This document shows positions 8,323-15,454 of a stretch of 32,209 bases of DNA, in pieces. Numbering within the stretch: position 1 is the first letter of the stretch; each line of letters begins with the position of its first letter. The DNA lies in NCBI GenBank assembly GCA_026713345.1, contig JAPOOQ010000145.1:1-32209 (forward strand), written 5' to 3'. A model generated the notes under the pieces. That model was not told the DNA's origin. It did no database searches and worked only from the letters and a program-made list of their open reading frames with translations. A program made the position numbers and the translations under genes. This DNA is from Gemmatimonadota bacterium (GTDB taxonomy: Bacteria > Gemmatimonadota > Gemmatimonadetes > Longimicrobiales > Gaopeijiaceae).

Positions 8323-9534
8323 TCAGTTCTTTCGCACGGCAAGGGCAACGGCATTTCCGCCGCCCAGGCAAAGGGTCGCCATTCCGGACCCCGCACCGCG
8401 GTCGTCCATGGCGGCCAGGAGCGTCACCAGAATCCGCGCCCCGGAGGCGCCGATCGGGTGTCCCAGCGCCACCGCGCCACCATTCACGTTCACGCGCGCG
8501 GGATCCATATTGAGCGCCCGCATGTCCGCGACGGCCTGGACCGCGAACGCCTCGTTCATCTCCACCAGGTCGTAGTCCCCCACGGCGGTCCCTTCCCGCG
8601 CCATCAGCCTGTGTACGGCGACCACCGGCGCGAAGAAGAGGTCCTGCGGCTCGGTCCCGCCGGTGGCGTACCCGGTGATCACGGCCCGGTACGGCAGACC
8701 GTGCGCCTCCGCGTACTCGAGGCTCGCCACCAGCATCACCGAGGCGCCGTCGTTCAGCCCGGGCGCGTTGCCGGCGGTCACGACCAGCTCGTTCAGCCCT
8801 TCCGGCGCGTCGCGCGCAAAGGCGGGCCGCAGGCGTCCGAGCGCCTCCAGCGAGGTCTCCCGCCGCGGGCCTTCGTCGGTGTCGACCACGACCGTGCCCC
8901 GGCGCGCCGGGGTGGTCACGGGGACGATCTCCGAGGCGAAGCGGCCGTGGTCGATCGCGGCCACCGCCTTGTGGTGCGACGCGAGTGCGAAGGCGTCGGC
9001 CTCGGCGCGGGTCACACCCGCCTTCGCGGCCGTGTACTCGGCGTGGCCGCCCATGTGACACATCCCGAAGGAGCACCACAGCCCGTCGTGGACCAGCCCG
9101 TCCTGGATGGTGCGGTCCCCGAACTTCACCCCCCCGCGCAGGCCGCGTACGTAATACGGAACGTTCGACATGGACTCGAAGCCGCCGGCCACCACGAGCC
9201 TGGCGTCTCGGGCCCGGATCGCCTGGGCGGCGAGCATCACGGCCTTGAGGCCGGATCCGCACACCTTGTTCACGGTGACTGCGGGAACGCTCGCGGGCAC
9301 CCCTCCGTTCACGGCGGCCTGGCGTGCGGGCGCCTGTCCCGCCCCGGCGCTCACGACGTTCCCCATGATGACTTCGTCGATTTCGGCGGCGTCGACGCCC
9401 GAGCGCGCGACCGCCTCGCGCACGGCCACGGCGCCCAGCTCCGGGCCGGAGAGCGGGCTCAGGCCGCCGAGAAAGCGTCCGATCGGGGTCCGTGCCCCGT
9501 CCAGAATCACAGGTGTGGTGGCAGCATCCGCCAA
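8323..9534 (-). CDS. Acetyl-CoA acetyltransferase (thiolase)
   Basis: A 403-residue thiolase that joins or cleaves acyl-CoA units. The nucleophile is Cys92 in VNKVCGSGLKAV. The catalytic His359 lies in GHPIGASGAR and the acid/base Cys389 in CLGGGN. Substrate-loop blocks GGFESMSNVPYY and EMNEAFAVQA are also present. The track-length frame opens at a TTG at 9556-9558, but I chose the TTG at 9532-9534 because GGGAG lies six bases upstream and homology starts at VILDGARTPIG. A TATAAT box lies about 50 bases upstream. It heads the unit thiolase, bioY, CPBP, hbd, acyl-CoA dehydrogenase, glyA. Biosynthetic (acetoacetyl-CoA) or degradative use cannot be separated here. Confidence 0.95.
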   Translation of the reverse strand: MADAATTPVILDGARTPIGRFLGGLSPLSGPELGAVAVREAVARSGVDAAEIDEVIMGNVVSAGAGQAPARQAAVNGGVPASVPAVTVNKVCGSGLKAVMLAAQAIRARDARLVVAGGFESMSNVPYYVRGLRGGVKFGDRTIQDGLVHDGLWCSFGMCHMGGHAEYTAAKAGVTRAEADAFALASHHKAVAAIDHGRFASEIVPVTTPARRGTVVVDTDEGPRRETSLEALGRLRPAFARDAPEGLNELVVTAGNAPGLNDGASVMLVASLEYAEAHGLPYRAVITGYATGGTEPQDLFFAPVVAVHRLMAREGTAVGDYDLVEMNEAFAVQAVADMRALNMDPARVNVNGGAVALGHPIGASGARILVTLLAAMDDRGAGSGMATLCLGGGNAVALAVRKN

Positions 9535-9561
9535 GGAAAACTCCCGGTGTGGTGGCAAGGT

Positions 9562-9575
9562 GCCGACAGTTCGGC
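9562..9575. repeat. 5+4+5 inverted repeat at the predicted thiolase transcription start
   Basis: GCCGA-CAGT-TCGGC is a perfect inverted repeat whose right end lies seven bases downstream (minus strand) of the TATAAT box. It could be a small operator overlapping the start of transcription or a hairpin at the 5' end of the leader. Short enough to occur by chance in GC-rich DNA. Confidence 0.35.
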
Positions 9576-9582
9576 GAACAAC

Positions 9583-9588
9583 ATTATA
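9583..9588 (-). promoter_or_regulatory. Candidate -10 box of the thiolase unit
   Basis: The minus strand reads TATAAT, a full match to the sigma-70-type -10 consensus, in an 8-base AT-only island inside very GC-rich DNA. The element also contains the TAA stop of the upstream exonuclease gene. At 17 or 18 bases upstream there is no recognisable -35 box, and no TG extension. A transcript from here would have a leader of about 40 bases with a good GGGAG before the TTG start. Because the motif is nearly palindromic it also reads TATAAT on the plus strand, where no gene follows. Confidence 0.4.
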
Positions 9589-10456
9589 ATCGCGGGCGAA
9601 AGCGCGGTGGTAGACCGGCGTCCACGAAGAGGTCGCGCTGGCGCCTGTCCCGTTTTCGCGGGCGGTAGCGCTTCAGCGAGTGCAGATCGCCGATCCCGAG
9701 GCTCGCAGCCCGGTCGAGGAGGCGCAGCAGGATGCGGGCCGTCGCCAGCGCGTCGCCGTGGGCGCGGTGGCGCTCCACGATGGGGATCCGGAAGTGGTCG
9801 GCCAGCGAATCGAGGTTGCGGTAGCGGAGTTCGGGCGCGAGCCGCCGCGCCAGGCTGATGGTGCAGAGACGCTTCACCTCCGGAGCATCGCCGAGCGCGT
9901 CCCGCAGCTGCGCGCGCACCCAGCCCCAGTCGAACCCTGCGTTGTGCGCGACGAAGACCCGCCCCGCGAGGCGCCGGAAGACCTCGTCGGCGACCTCGTC
10001 GAAGGTCGGGGCGGCGGCCAGCATCGCGTCGGTGATCCCGGTCAGGCGCTCAGTGGAGGACCAGACGGGGCGCCCGGGGTGGACCAGGGTCTGGAAGGAG
10101 TCGGTCACGGTGCCCCGCCGTACCTCCACCACCGCCACCTCGGTGATGCGGTGCCCGCTCTCGTAGCTGCCTCCCGTCGTTTCCACATCCACGACGGCGT
10201 AGCTCAGCCGCGACAGGGGCGTCCCTGGCGCTCGCGCACCCGCCCCGCCGCGCCGGCTCCACATGCCGTCGCCGTCCACGTGGAAGCGCTCGTCCCTGCC
10301 CAGCAGCGCGAAGACGGCAGCGGAGGCCGCGCCGGGGTGGCCGTCGAGGCCGAGGACTTCCCGGGCGAGGTCGGGGGTGGGGGCGGGGCCCTCCTCCAGC
10401 ATGGCCCAGGCCCGTTGCAGCAGGGATGGATCGGGTACGGCCGCGGGGGACTTCAT
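9584..10456 (-). CDS. DEDDh 3'-5' exonuclease (DnaQ-like) with N-terminal extension
   Basis: A 290-residue protein whose central part is a DnaQ/PolC-type proofreading exonuclease domain. ExoI is VVDVETTGG (Asp90, Glu92); ExoII is VAHNAGFDWGWV (His171, Asp176); ExoIII-epsilon is ERHRAHGDALAT (His230, Asp235). TERLTGIT is also typical. About 80 residues before it (LLQRAWAMLEEGPAPTPDLA to FHVDGDGMW) look like a small helical DNA-binding or winged-helix domain. The basic C-terminus (KRYRPRKRDRRQ) may contact DNA. It overlaps the rex stop by an ATGA junction and is probably translated with rex. It could be a polymerase III epsilon subunit or a separate repair exonuclease; I cannot decide. Confidence 0.9.
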   Translation of the reverse strand: MKSPAAVPDPSLLQRAWAMLEEGPAPTPDLAREVLGLDGHPGAASAAVFALLGRDERFHVDGDGMWSRRGGAGARAPGTPLSRLSYAVVDVETTGGSYESGHRITEVAVVEVRRGTVTDSFQTLVHPGRPVWSSTERLTGITDAMLAAAPTFDEVADEVFRRLAGRVFVAHNAGFDWGWVRAQLRDALGDAPEVKRLCTISLARRLAPELRYRNLDSLADHFRIPIVERHRAHGDALATARILLRLLDRAASLGIGDLHSLKRYRPRKRDRRQRDLFVDAGLPPRFRPRL

Positions 10457-11097
10457 CGGCACCGGCGCAGCCGGGTGAGCGCGTGCGAAAGGCTCTCGAG
10501 GGCGACCGTCATGCTCACGTTCCTCAGCGCGACGTCGTCCGGGAGACGGAGCTGCGTGGGCGCGTAGTTGAGCACGGCCCGGATCCCGGCTGCGACCACC
10601 CGGTCGACGAGCGCCTGCGCGACCGGGGCGGGCACTGCAACGATCACGAGGTCGGTGCGGTCCTCCTGCAGCGCGCACTCGAGCTCGTGCTCGCCCCGGA
10701 TCAGGACATCGCCCAGCCGGGTCCCGATCTTGCCGGGGTCGTTGTCGATGACCGTGGTGATGTGGAAGCCCCGCGCGCGAAACGGCTCGTACCGGAAGAG
10801 CGCCGTCCCGATGCGCCCCGCCCCCAGCAGCGCAACCCGCCAGACCGAGTCGAGGCCGAGCACATCCCGGAGCACGCCTGTCAGCTCCCTGACGGAGTAC
10901 CCGAGGCCGCGCTTGCCGAAGGATCCCAGGAAGGAGAGATCCTTGCGCACCTGGGCCGCCGTGGTCCCGCCCCGTTCGGCCAGGACGCCGCTGGCCACGT
11001 TCCTGATCCCGGAGCGCTCGAAGTCCTCCAGATACCGGAGGTAGAGGGAAAAGCGGCGGACCGCGGCGTCGGGGATCCTGTTTGTGAAATTGTTCAC
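10453..11097 (-). CDS. rex: Redox-sensing transcriptional repressor Rex
   Basis: A 214-residue homodimeric repressor that releases DNA when the NADH/NAD ratio rises. The N-terminal winged helix contains RRFSLYLRYLEDFE and TTAAQVRKDLSFLGSFGKRGLGYSV (recognition region). The Rossmann domain starts VALLGAGRIGTAL, followed by VIDNDPGKIGTR, VIVAVPAPVAQAL and VLNYAPTQL. The start is the GTG at 11095-11097; an in-frame stop lies three codons upstream, so no earlier start exists, and there is no Shine-Dalgarno sequence. A perfect Rex operator covers the start codon and first codons, so the gene is very probably autorepressed. The downstream exonuclease gene overlaps by 4 bases. Confidence 0.96.
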   Translation of the reverse strand: MNNFTNRIPDAAVRRFSLYLRYLEDFERSGIRNVASGVLAERGGTTAAQVRKDLSFLGSFGKRGLGYSVRELTGVLRDVLGLDSVWRVALLGAGRIGTALFRYEPFRARGFHITTVIDNDPGKIGTRLGDVLIRGEHELECALQEDRTDLVIVAVPAPVAQALVDRVVAAGIRAVLNYAPTQLRLPDDVALRNVSMTVALESLSHALTRLRRCR

Positions 11098-11099
11098 AA
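11082..11099 (-). promoter_or_regulatory. Rex operator (ROP box) over the rex start codon
   Basis: The minus strand reads TTGTGAACAATTTCACAA, a perfect 7+4+7 inverted repeat. It matches the known Rex binding consensus TTGTGAA-N4-TTCACAA at every defined position. It begins two bases before the rex GTG and runs through its fifth codon, so the first residues of Rex (Met-Asn-Asn-Phe-Thr) are spelled by operator DNA. It is clearly AT-richer than the flanks. Confidence 0.9.
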
Positions 11100-11103
11100 G
11101 TGG

Positions 11104-11133
11104 AAGCTAGAAGCCCCCCGGCGGGGGCGTCAA
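11104..11133 (-). promoter_or_regulatory. Candidate rex promoter
   Basis: On the minus strand TTGACG (11128-11133, five of six matches to the -35 consensus) is followed after 18 bases by TAGCTT (11104-11109, three of six to the -10 consensus). Six bases separate the -10 box from the rex GTG, so transcription would start at or within a base or two of the start codon. The spacer contains a GCCCCC-GCC-GGGGGC inverted repeat. The weak -10 is the soft point; its position next to the Rex operator supports it. Confidence 0.5.
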
Positions 11134-11221
11134 CCGGGGTCCGGGGCGCTCGCGGCGGAAGCGGAATCGCAGGTCGGCGCGCGACGCGGACGGGCCGGCG
11201 CCTCCCCGGGGGATGCGGTAC

Positions 11222-12070
11222 TCAGCGGAGCCGTCGGCCGGGGGGCGGGGGCGCCAGCGGGAGAGCCCCGCTCAACGCGATGAAGTCGTCCGGCGACAGC
11301 TGCTCGGGGCGGATGGACGGCGGCAGTGAACGACCCGCCAGCGCCCGCTCCACGTCCGCGGGCGGGCAGCGGAGGTCCGGGTGGCGGTGGAGGATCTTGC
11401 CGAGCTGTTTGCGCCGCCAGGAGAAGGCGGCGCGGGTCAGGGTACGGACACGCCCGGCCGCCTCCGCGTCAAGCGCCGGAGGGACGCGCGGCGTGATCCT
11501 GAGCGCGACCGAGTCGACCCGCGGGACCGGGCGGAAGGCTCCCCGCGGTACCTTGCACACCCGGGATGCCTCCGCGTGGACCGCGACGCCGACCGACAGC
11601 GCCCCGTAGGTGCGCGAGCCGGGCCCGGCCAGGATGCGCGCGGCCACCTCCGCCTGCACCGTCAGCACGACGTCCGCCGGGAAGGGGGGAGTGAGCAGCT
11701 TGAAGATGATCGGCGTCGTGATGTTGTAGGGGATGTTCCCTACGACCCGCGTGGCAGCCCAGTCCGCCGTGAGGGTCGGGAGGTCCAGCGAGAGCACGTC
11801 GCCGTGGACGACCTCGACACGCGGGTCGTGGCGGTACCGCGCCGCCAGCTCGGGGGCGAGTGCGTCATCCAGTTCCACGGCGGTGAGGGCCACCCCGGCC
11901 TGGACCAGATGATCGGTGAGCGCGCCCCGCCCCGCTCCGATCTCGAGCACGGGTTCCCCTTCTCCCGCGCCGACGGCGGCTGCGATCTTGCGGCGCAGGT
12001 TCGGGTCTACGAGGAAGTTCTGCCCGAGGGAGCGCTTCGGGCGGCCGCGCCCCGTCCGCCGAGGGTTCAT
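11222..12070 (-). CDS. rsmA: 16S rRNA dimethyladenosine transferase RsmA
   Basis: RsmA (KsgA) dimethylates two adjacent adenines near the 3' end of 16S rRNA late in small-subunit assembly. The 282-residue protein begins KRSLGQNFLVDPNL, has the SAM-binding motif VLEIGAGRGALTDHL, the acidic ELDDALAPEL block, the catalytic VVGNIPYNITTPI, and the C-terminal small domain (RAAFSWRRKQLGKIL). The ATG at 12068-12070 overlaps the stop of the phosphatase gene (ATGA), and is better than the longer in-frame extension. The C-terminus is Pro-rich. It is the last gene before the rex promoter region. Confidence 0.95.
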   Translation of the reverse strand: MNPRRTGRGRPKRSLGQNFLVDPNLRRKIAAAVGAGEGEPVLEIGAGRGALTDHLVQAGVALTAVELDDALAPELAARYRHDPRVEVVHGDVLSLDLPTLTADWAATRVVGNIPYNITTPIIFKLLTPPFPADVVLTVQAEVAARILAGPGSRTYGALSVGVAVHAEASRVCKVPRGAFRPVPRVDSVALRITPRVPPALDAEAAGRVRTLTRAAFSWRRKQLGKILHRHPDLRCPPADVERALAGRSLPPSIRPEQLSPDDFIALSGALPLAPPPPGRRLR

Positions 12071-13599
12071 CGGGTGCGCAAGATCACCGCGGTCCGGTCG
12101 TCCGAGGGCATCGACGGGGTCGCCCGCCGGCACAGCTCGAAGAGCGCGTGCAGGATCTCGTCCGCCGGGCTTCCGTGGCGGGCCGCCACCGTCCTCAGCA
12201 CCAGGTCCTCGCCGCTGCTCCTGCCGGTGTGTGCAAGCGTGTCGGACAGGCCGTCGGTGAAGAGCAGCAGGATATCCTCCCCGGACTTCCAGTCAGCCAC
12301 GGACTGGCCGTAGGGCGTCTTGCCGATCCCCATGGGAGGGTCGGTGGCGAAGAGGCGCCTGGCCGTACCGCCTGATTCGACGACGAACGCGTGGGGATGG
12401 CCGGCGTTCGAGTAGGCGATTTCGGGGGTTCCCGGCGACAGGACGCAGTAGCAGAGGGACAGATACATCTCGGTGGACTCGAGTTCGTCGCCGATCGCGC
12501 GGTCCACGTACTCCAGCACGGTCGCGGGGGCGGCGCCCTGCTCGGCGTAGATCGCCGCCGCGCTCATGACCAGCGCCATGATGAGCGCGGCCGGGAAGCC
12601 GTGGCCCGAAACGTCCCCGATCATCACGCCCACCCTGCCCCCGGAAAGCTGGATGACCTGGTAGAAGTCGCCTCCCACGGACGTGGCCGACATCACCTGG
12701 GCGGCAGCCTCGACGCCGGGAACCCGCGGGATCGGGGGCAACAGCTTCATCTGCAGGTCGTGGGCCAGCTCCATCTCCCGGGAGATCCGCTCGCGCGCCA
12801 TGTTTTCACGGATGGCCCGGTTGGCCTCCAGGGCGGCCTCCAGCGCCGAGCGGTTTCGGCCCAACTCCCCGGCGAGGGACGCGGCGCGCTCCAGTGAAGC
12901 ACGCAGCACCCCGACCAGCGGGCTGCCGGCCCCCTGCCCCACCACTTCGACTTCGAGCATCCGGCCGGGACCCAGCGGGACCTGGAAGCGGTTACCGCCG
13001 GCGATTGGAACCCCGTCCTCTTCGGAACGATAGACCAGGACTCGCCGTCCCCCCACCTCCTCCCATGCGCGCATCTCCAGCCCCAGCCGGGTGCCGAAGT
13101 CCTCCAGCGTCTCCGCGACCGGTTGCGGGAGCCCCCGGTCGGGCGCCGCGGTTGCAGGCTGCTCACGCAGAACGAGGGTGACCGCGTTGCCCCTGCGATT
13201 GAAGCGCACTTCGTCCATCAGCGCCCGCATCAGAAAGACACCGCGACCGTCCGGCAGAAGCAGGTTCTCAGGCAACCGGGGATCGGGAACCGCATCGGGA
13301 TCGAATCCGTCCCCCTGGTCGGACACTCTTACGCGCACCTCGCCGGGGACGGCCCTGAGCTCCACCCGCACCCGCGTGTCGGGGTCGCGGGAATTCCCAT
13401 ACAGGATCGCGTTGGAAATCGCCTCGGTGAGTCCTACGCGGAAATTGAAAAGCAGCCGGCGGCGGTCGAGTCGGGCGGGCGCGCAGTGCTCGACCGCGTG
13501 ATCCACCGCATCCTCAATCGCGCCGATGTCGTTGGGGAGCTCGAAAACGAGGTTCTCGGCTCCCCCGGCGCCGGCGGAACGTCGATCGGCTGGGCTCAC
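12067..13599 (-). CDS. Fused HATPase (RsbW-like) and SpoIIE-type PP2C phosphatase
   Basis: A 510-residue partner-switching regulator. Residues 15-150 form an anti-sigma-kinase-like ATPase domain: N-box LTEAISNAILYGN (Glu59, Asn63), VSDQGDGFDP with Asp94, and GRGVFLMRALMDEV. A linker of about 100 residues may be GAF-like, followed by a predicted coiled coil (about 230-290). The C-terminal half is a SpoIIE/RsbU serine phosphatase with metal-binding VGGDFYQV, IGDVSGHGFPAAL, FTDGLSD and a terminal SDDRTAVIL. It would dephosphorylate a STAS antagonist; the STAS gene lies just upstream, 20 bases away. No sigma factor is in the window. GTG start at 13597-13599 has a loose GGAG ten bases upstream. 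Confidence 0.9.
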   Translation of the reverse strand: MSPADRRSAGAGGAENLVFELPNDIGAIEDAVDHAVEHCAPARLDRRRLLFNFRVGLTEAISNAILYGNSRDPDTRVRVELRAVPGEVRVRVSDQGDGFDPDAVPDPRLPENLLLPDGRGVFLMRALMDEVRFNRRGNAVTLVLREQPATAAPDRGLPQPVAETLEDFGTRLGLEMRAWEEVGGRRVLVYRSEEDGVPIAGGNRFQVPLGPGRMLEVEVVGQGAGSPLVGVLRASLERAASLAGELGRNRSALEAALEANRAIRENMARERISREMELAHDLQMKLLPPIPRVPGVEAAAQVMSATSVGGDFYQVIQLSGGRVGVMIGDVSGHGFPAALIMALVMSAAAIYAEQGAAPATVLEYVDRAIGDELESTEMYLSLCYCVLSPGTPEIAYSNAGHPHAFVVESGGTARRLFATDPPMGIGKTPYGQSVADWKSGEDILLLFTDGLSDTLAHTGRSSGEDLVLRTVAARHGSPADEILHALFELCRRATPSMPSDDRTAVILRTR

Positions 13600-13619
13600 A
13601 AGTTCACTGCTCCGTTCCC

Positions 13620-13949
13620 CTACTCGCTGAGCGCCTCCTCCAGGCTGTCGCGGATCTCGAAGAGGGTGTAGAGCTTCGTCAGCTCGAAGAGCCTCCGCAG
13701 ATCCTCGTTGAGGGAGGCCAGCTGCAGCCGCCCGCCCGCTTCGCGGATCTTCTTGGAAAGGCTCACCAGGATTCCGAGGCCCGAGGAGTCGATGTACCCG
13801 GTCAGGGCGAAGTCCACGACGAAGCTGCGACTGCCCTGCTCGAGTTCGCCGAGAACCATTTGCTTAAGCTCCTGGCGGTTGCCGACAATGAGCTGCCCCG
13901 CGACCTCGATTACCGTGACCTGCCCGAACCTTCTCAAGTTGAAGGACAT
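13620..13949 (-). CDS. STAS-domain anti-sigma factor antagonist
   Basis: A 109-residue SpoIIAA/RsbV-like protein made of one STAS domain. The phosphorylation loop is TGYIDSSGLGILVSL, with an Asp-Ser-Ser-Gly core at residues 54-57, so the serine used in partner switching is present. The ATG at 13947-13949 has GGAAG four bases upstream and matches the usual antagonist N-terminus. It is followed by the fused kinase-phosphatase gene, which could carry both the modifying and demodifying activities. The 114 bases upstream, between this gene and pta, show no convincing -35/-10 pair. Confidence 0.93.
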   Translation of the reverse strand: MSFNLRRFGQVTVIEVAGQLIVGNRQELKQMVLGELEQGSRSFVVDFALTGYIDSSGLGILVSLSKKIREAGGRLQLASLNEDLRRLFELTKLYTLFEIRDSLEEALSE

Positions 13950-14063
13950 GTGCTTCCATCCAGACGGTGGGATTCGACTCTCGCTCCGCTCGGCTGTCCG
14001 TCGCCGTCGGACCACGGAGCCGCAGAAGAAGATACACGGGACGGACCGGGGCGCGAGTAGTCG

Positions 14064-14960
14064 TCAGCGGTCCGTGGGCAATCCCCGCGTGGCACCGAGG
14101 GCGGAGCCTTTCGCCGACATCAGCGCCGTGATCGCGGCCACGCGCACGATGTCCGTCACCGACGCACCCCTCGACAGGTCGTTGAGCGGCGCGCGCAAAC
14201 CCTGGAGGATGGGTCCCAGCGCGACGGCCCCGGCAAGTCGCTGGACCAGCTTGTAGGCGATGTTGGCCGCGTCCAGGTCGGGGAAGACCAGTACGTTGGC
14301 AGTGCCGGCCACGGGGGAACCGGGAGCCTTCACCCGCGCCACCTCGGGGATCAGGGCGGCGTCGCCCTGCAGTTCGCCGTCGGCGATGACATCGGGACAC
14401 GCTTCCCGGAAGCGCCGCACCCCTTCCTCCACCTTCTCGACCGCACGGCCCCCGGCGCTCCCCAGAGTGGAGTAGGACAGGAACGCGACCCGGGGTTCGT
14501 CCCCCACCACCAGCCGCCGCACCCGCACAGCCTCGGACGCGATCGTCGCCAGCTGGCGGGGCCGCGGCTCCGGCACCACCCCGGCGTCGGTGAAGGTCAG
14601 CACCTCGGGCCCGGCGCCACGGAAATCGCCAACCTCCATGAAGAACGATGAGGACAGGGTCCGCACTCCCGGCCTCAGCCCCACCCCCTTCAGCCCGGCC
14701 CGGACCACCTCCGCGGTGGTGTGGACGGCGCCGGCAACCACCCCATCCACCACCCCGCCCCGTAGCATGCCGACCGCGCGCTGCAGCCGCCCCTGGGCCT
14801 CCTCGTCCCCGGCCTCCGCCTCCAGCACCACCGGCCGGACCACCCCCCGCCGCCCAAGGATTGCCGCGGCCTCCACGACCCGGGGATCGTCTCCCTCGGG
14901 GAAGGCGATCCTCCTCCCCAGGCGCCGCGCACGCGCCTCGAGCCCACCGGTGAAGGTCAC
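14064..14960 (-). CDS. pta: Phosphate acetyl/acyltransferase, short form
   Basis: Phosphotransacetylase interconverts acyl-CoA plus phosphate with acyl phosphate plus CoA. The 298-residue protein has RRIAFPEGDDPRVVEAA at the N-terminus, VVDGVVAGAVHTTAEVVRAGL, SSSFFMEV, FTDAGVV, SYSTLGSAGG, VIADGELQGDAALIP, ANVLVFPDLDAANIAYKLVQRL, and GPILQGLRAPLNDLSRG. It is shorter than the usual 320-335 residues: the stretch between the first block and VDGVVAG seems to lack some 30-40 residues. The GTG at 14958-14960 overlaps the coaD stop (GTGA). No acetate kinase is in the window. A phosphate butyryltransferase role is possible. Confidence 0.86.
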   Translation of the reverse strand: MTFTGGLEARARRLGRRIAFPEGDDPRVVEAAAILGRRGVVRPVVLEAEAGDEEAQGRLQRAVGMLRGGVVDGVVAGAVHTTAEVVRAGLKGVGLRPGVRTLSSSFFMEVGDFRGAGPEVLTFTDAGVVPEPRPRQLATIASEAVRVRRLVVGDEPRVAFLSYSTLGSAGGRAVEKVEEGVRRFREACPDVIADGELQGDAALIPEVARVKAPGSPVAGTANVLVFPDLDAANIAYKLVQRLAGAVALGPILQGLRAPLNDLSRGASVTDIVRVAAITALMSAKGSALGATRGLPTDR

Positions 14961-15454
14961 GAAAGGTGCCGGCGGAGGCGCTCCAGCACCGGGGGCGAGA
15001 CGAAGCTGCTCACGTCCCCGCCCAAAGCGGCCACCTCCCGCACCAGGGACGCCGACAGGAACGAATACCCCAGATCGGGCACAAGGAAGATCGTCTCCAC
15101 GCCGTCGTACAGTTCGCGGTTCATCTGCGCCATCTGGAACTCGTACTCGAAGTCGGCCACCGCCCGGAGTCCACGCACGATGAAGCGGGCGCCCGTCGTG
15201 CGTGCGAAGTCCACCAGGAGACCCGAGAAGGAGACACACTCGATCCGCGGCTCGTCGGCGAAGACCTCGCGCATGATCTCGAGGCGTTCGGGAACGTCGA
15301 AGAGGTGGTGCTTGCTCTGGGACGAGGATTCGGCCACCGCGACCACCAGACGGTCGCAGACGCGGAGCGTGCGGCGGGCGACGTCCTCGTGCCCCCGCGT
15401 CACCGGGTCGAAGGACCCGGGGTATACACCCACGACCGGACGGGAGTTGGTCAT
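14957..15454 (-). CDS. coaD: Pantetheine-phosphate adenylyltransferase CoaD
   Basis: CoaD transfers AMP from ATP to 4'-phosphopantetheine, the fourth step of coenzyme A synthesis. The 165-residue protein has the nucleotidyltransferase start VGVYPGSFDPVTRGHEDV with the TxGH signature, KHHLFDVPERLEIM, FIVRGLRAVADFEYEFQMAQMNREL, and LSASLVREVAALGGDVSSFV, all as in the family. Length is typical. The ATG overlaps the rsmD stop (ATGA) and the pta start overlaps its own stop, so rsmD, coaD and pta look translationally linked; rsmD-coaD adjacency is common in bacteria. Confidence 0.97.
   Translation of the reverse strand: MTNSRPVVGVYPGSFDPVTRGHEDVARRTLRVCDRLVVAVAESSSQSKHHLFDVPERLEIMREVFADEPRIECVSFSGLLVDFARTTGARFIVRGLRAVADFEYEFQMAQMNRELYDGVETIFLVPDLGYSFLSASLVREVAALGGDVSSFVSPPVLERLRRHLS

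Noticed and set aside
9585..9590. TATAAT read on the plus strand as a promoter
   Set aside because: The motif is near-palindromic and no plus-strand gene follows; only the minus-strand reading has a gene at a suitable distance.
13950..14063. tRNA-like T-arm (GAGTCGAATCCC on the minus strand) in the STAS-pta gap
   Set aside because: The flanking bases do not form the T-stem, and no acceptor, D or anticodon stems can be drawn in the surrounding sequence.
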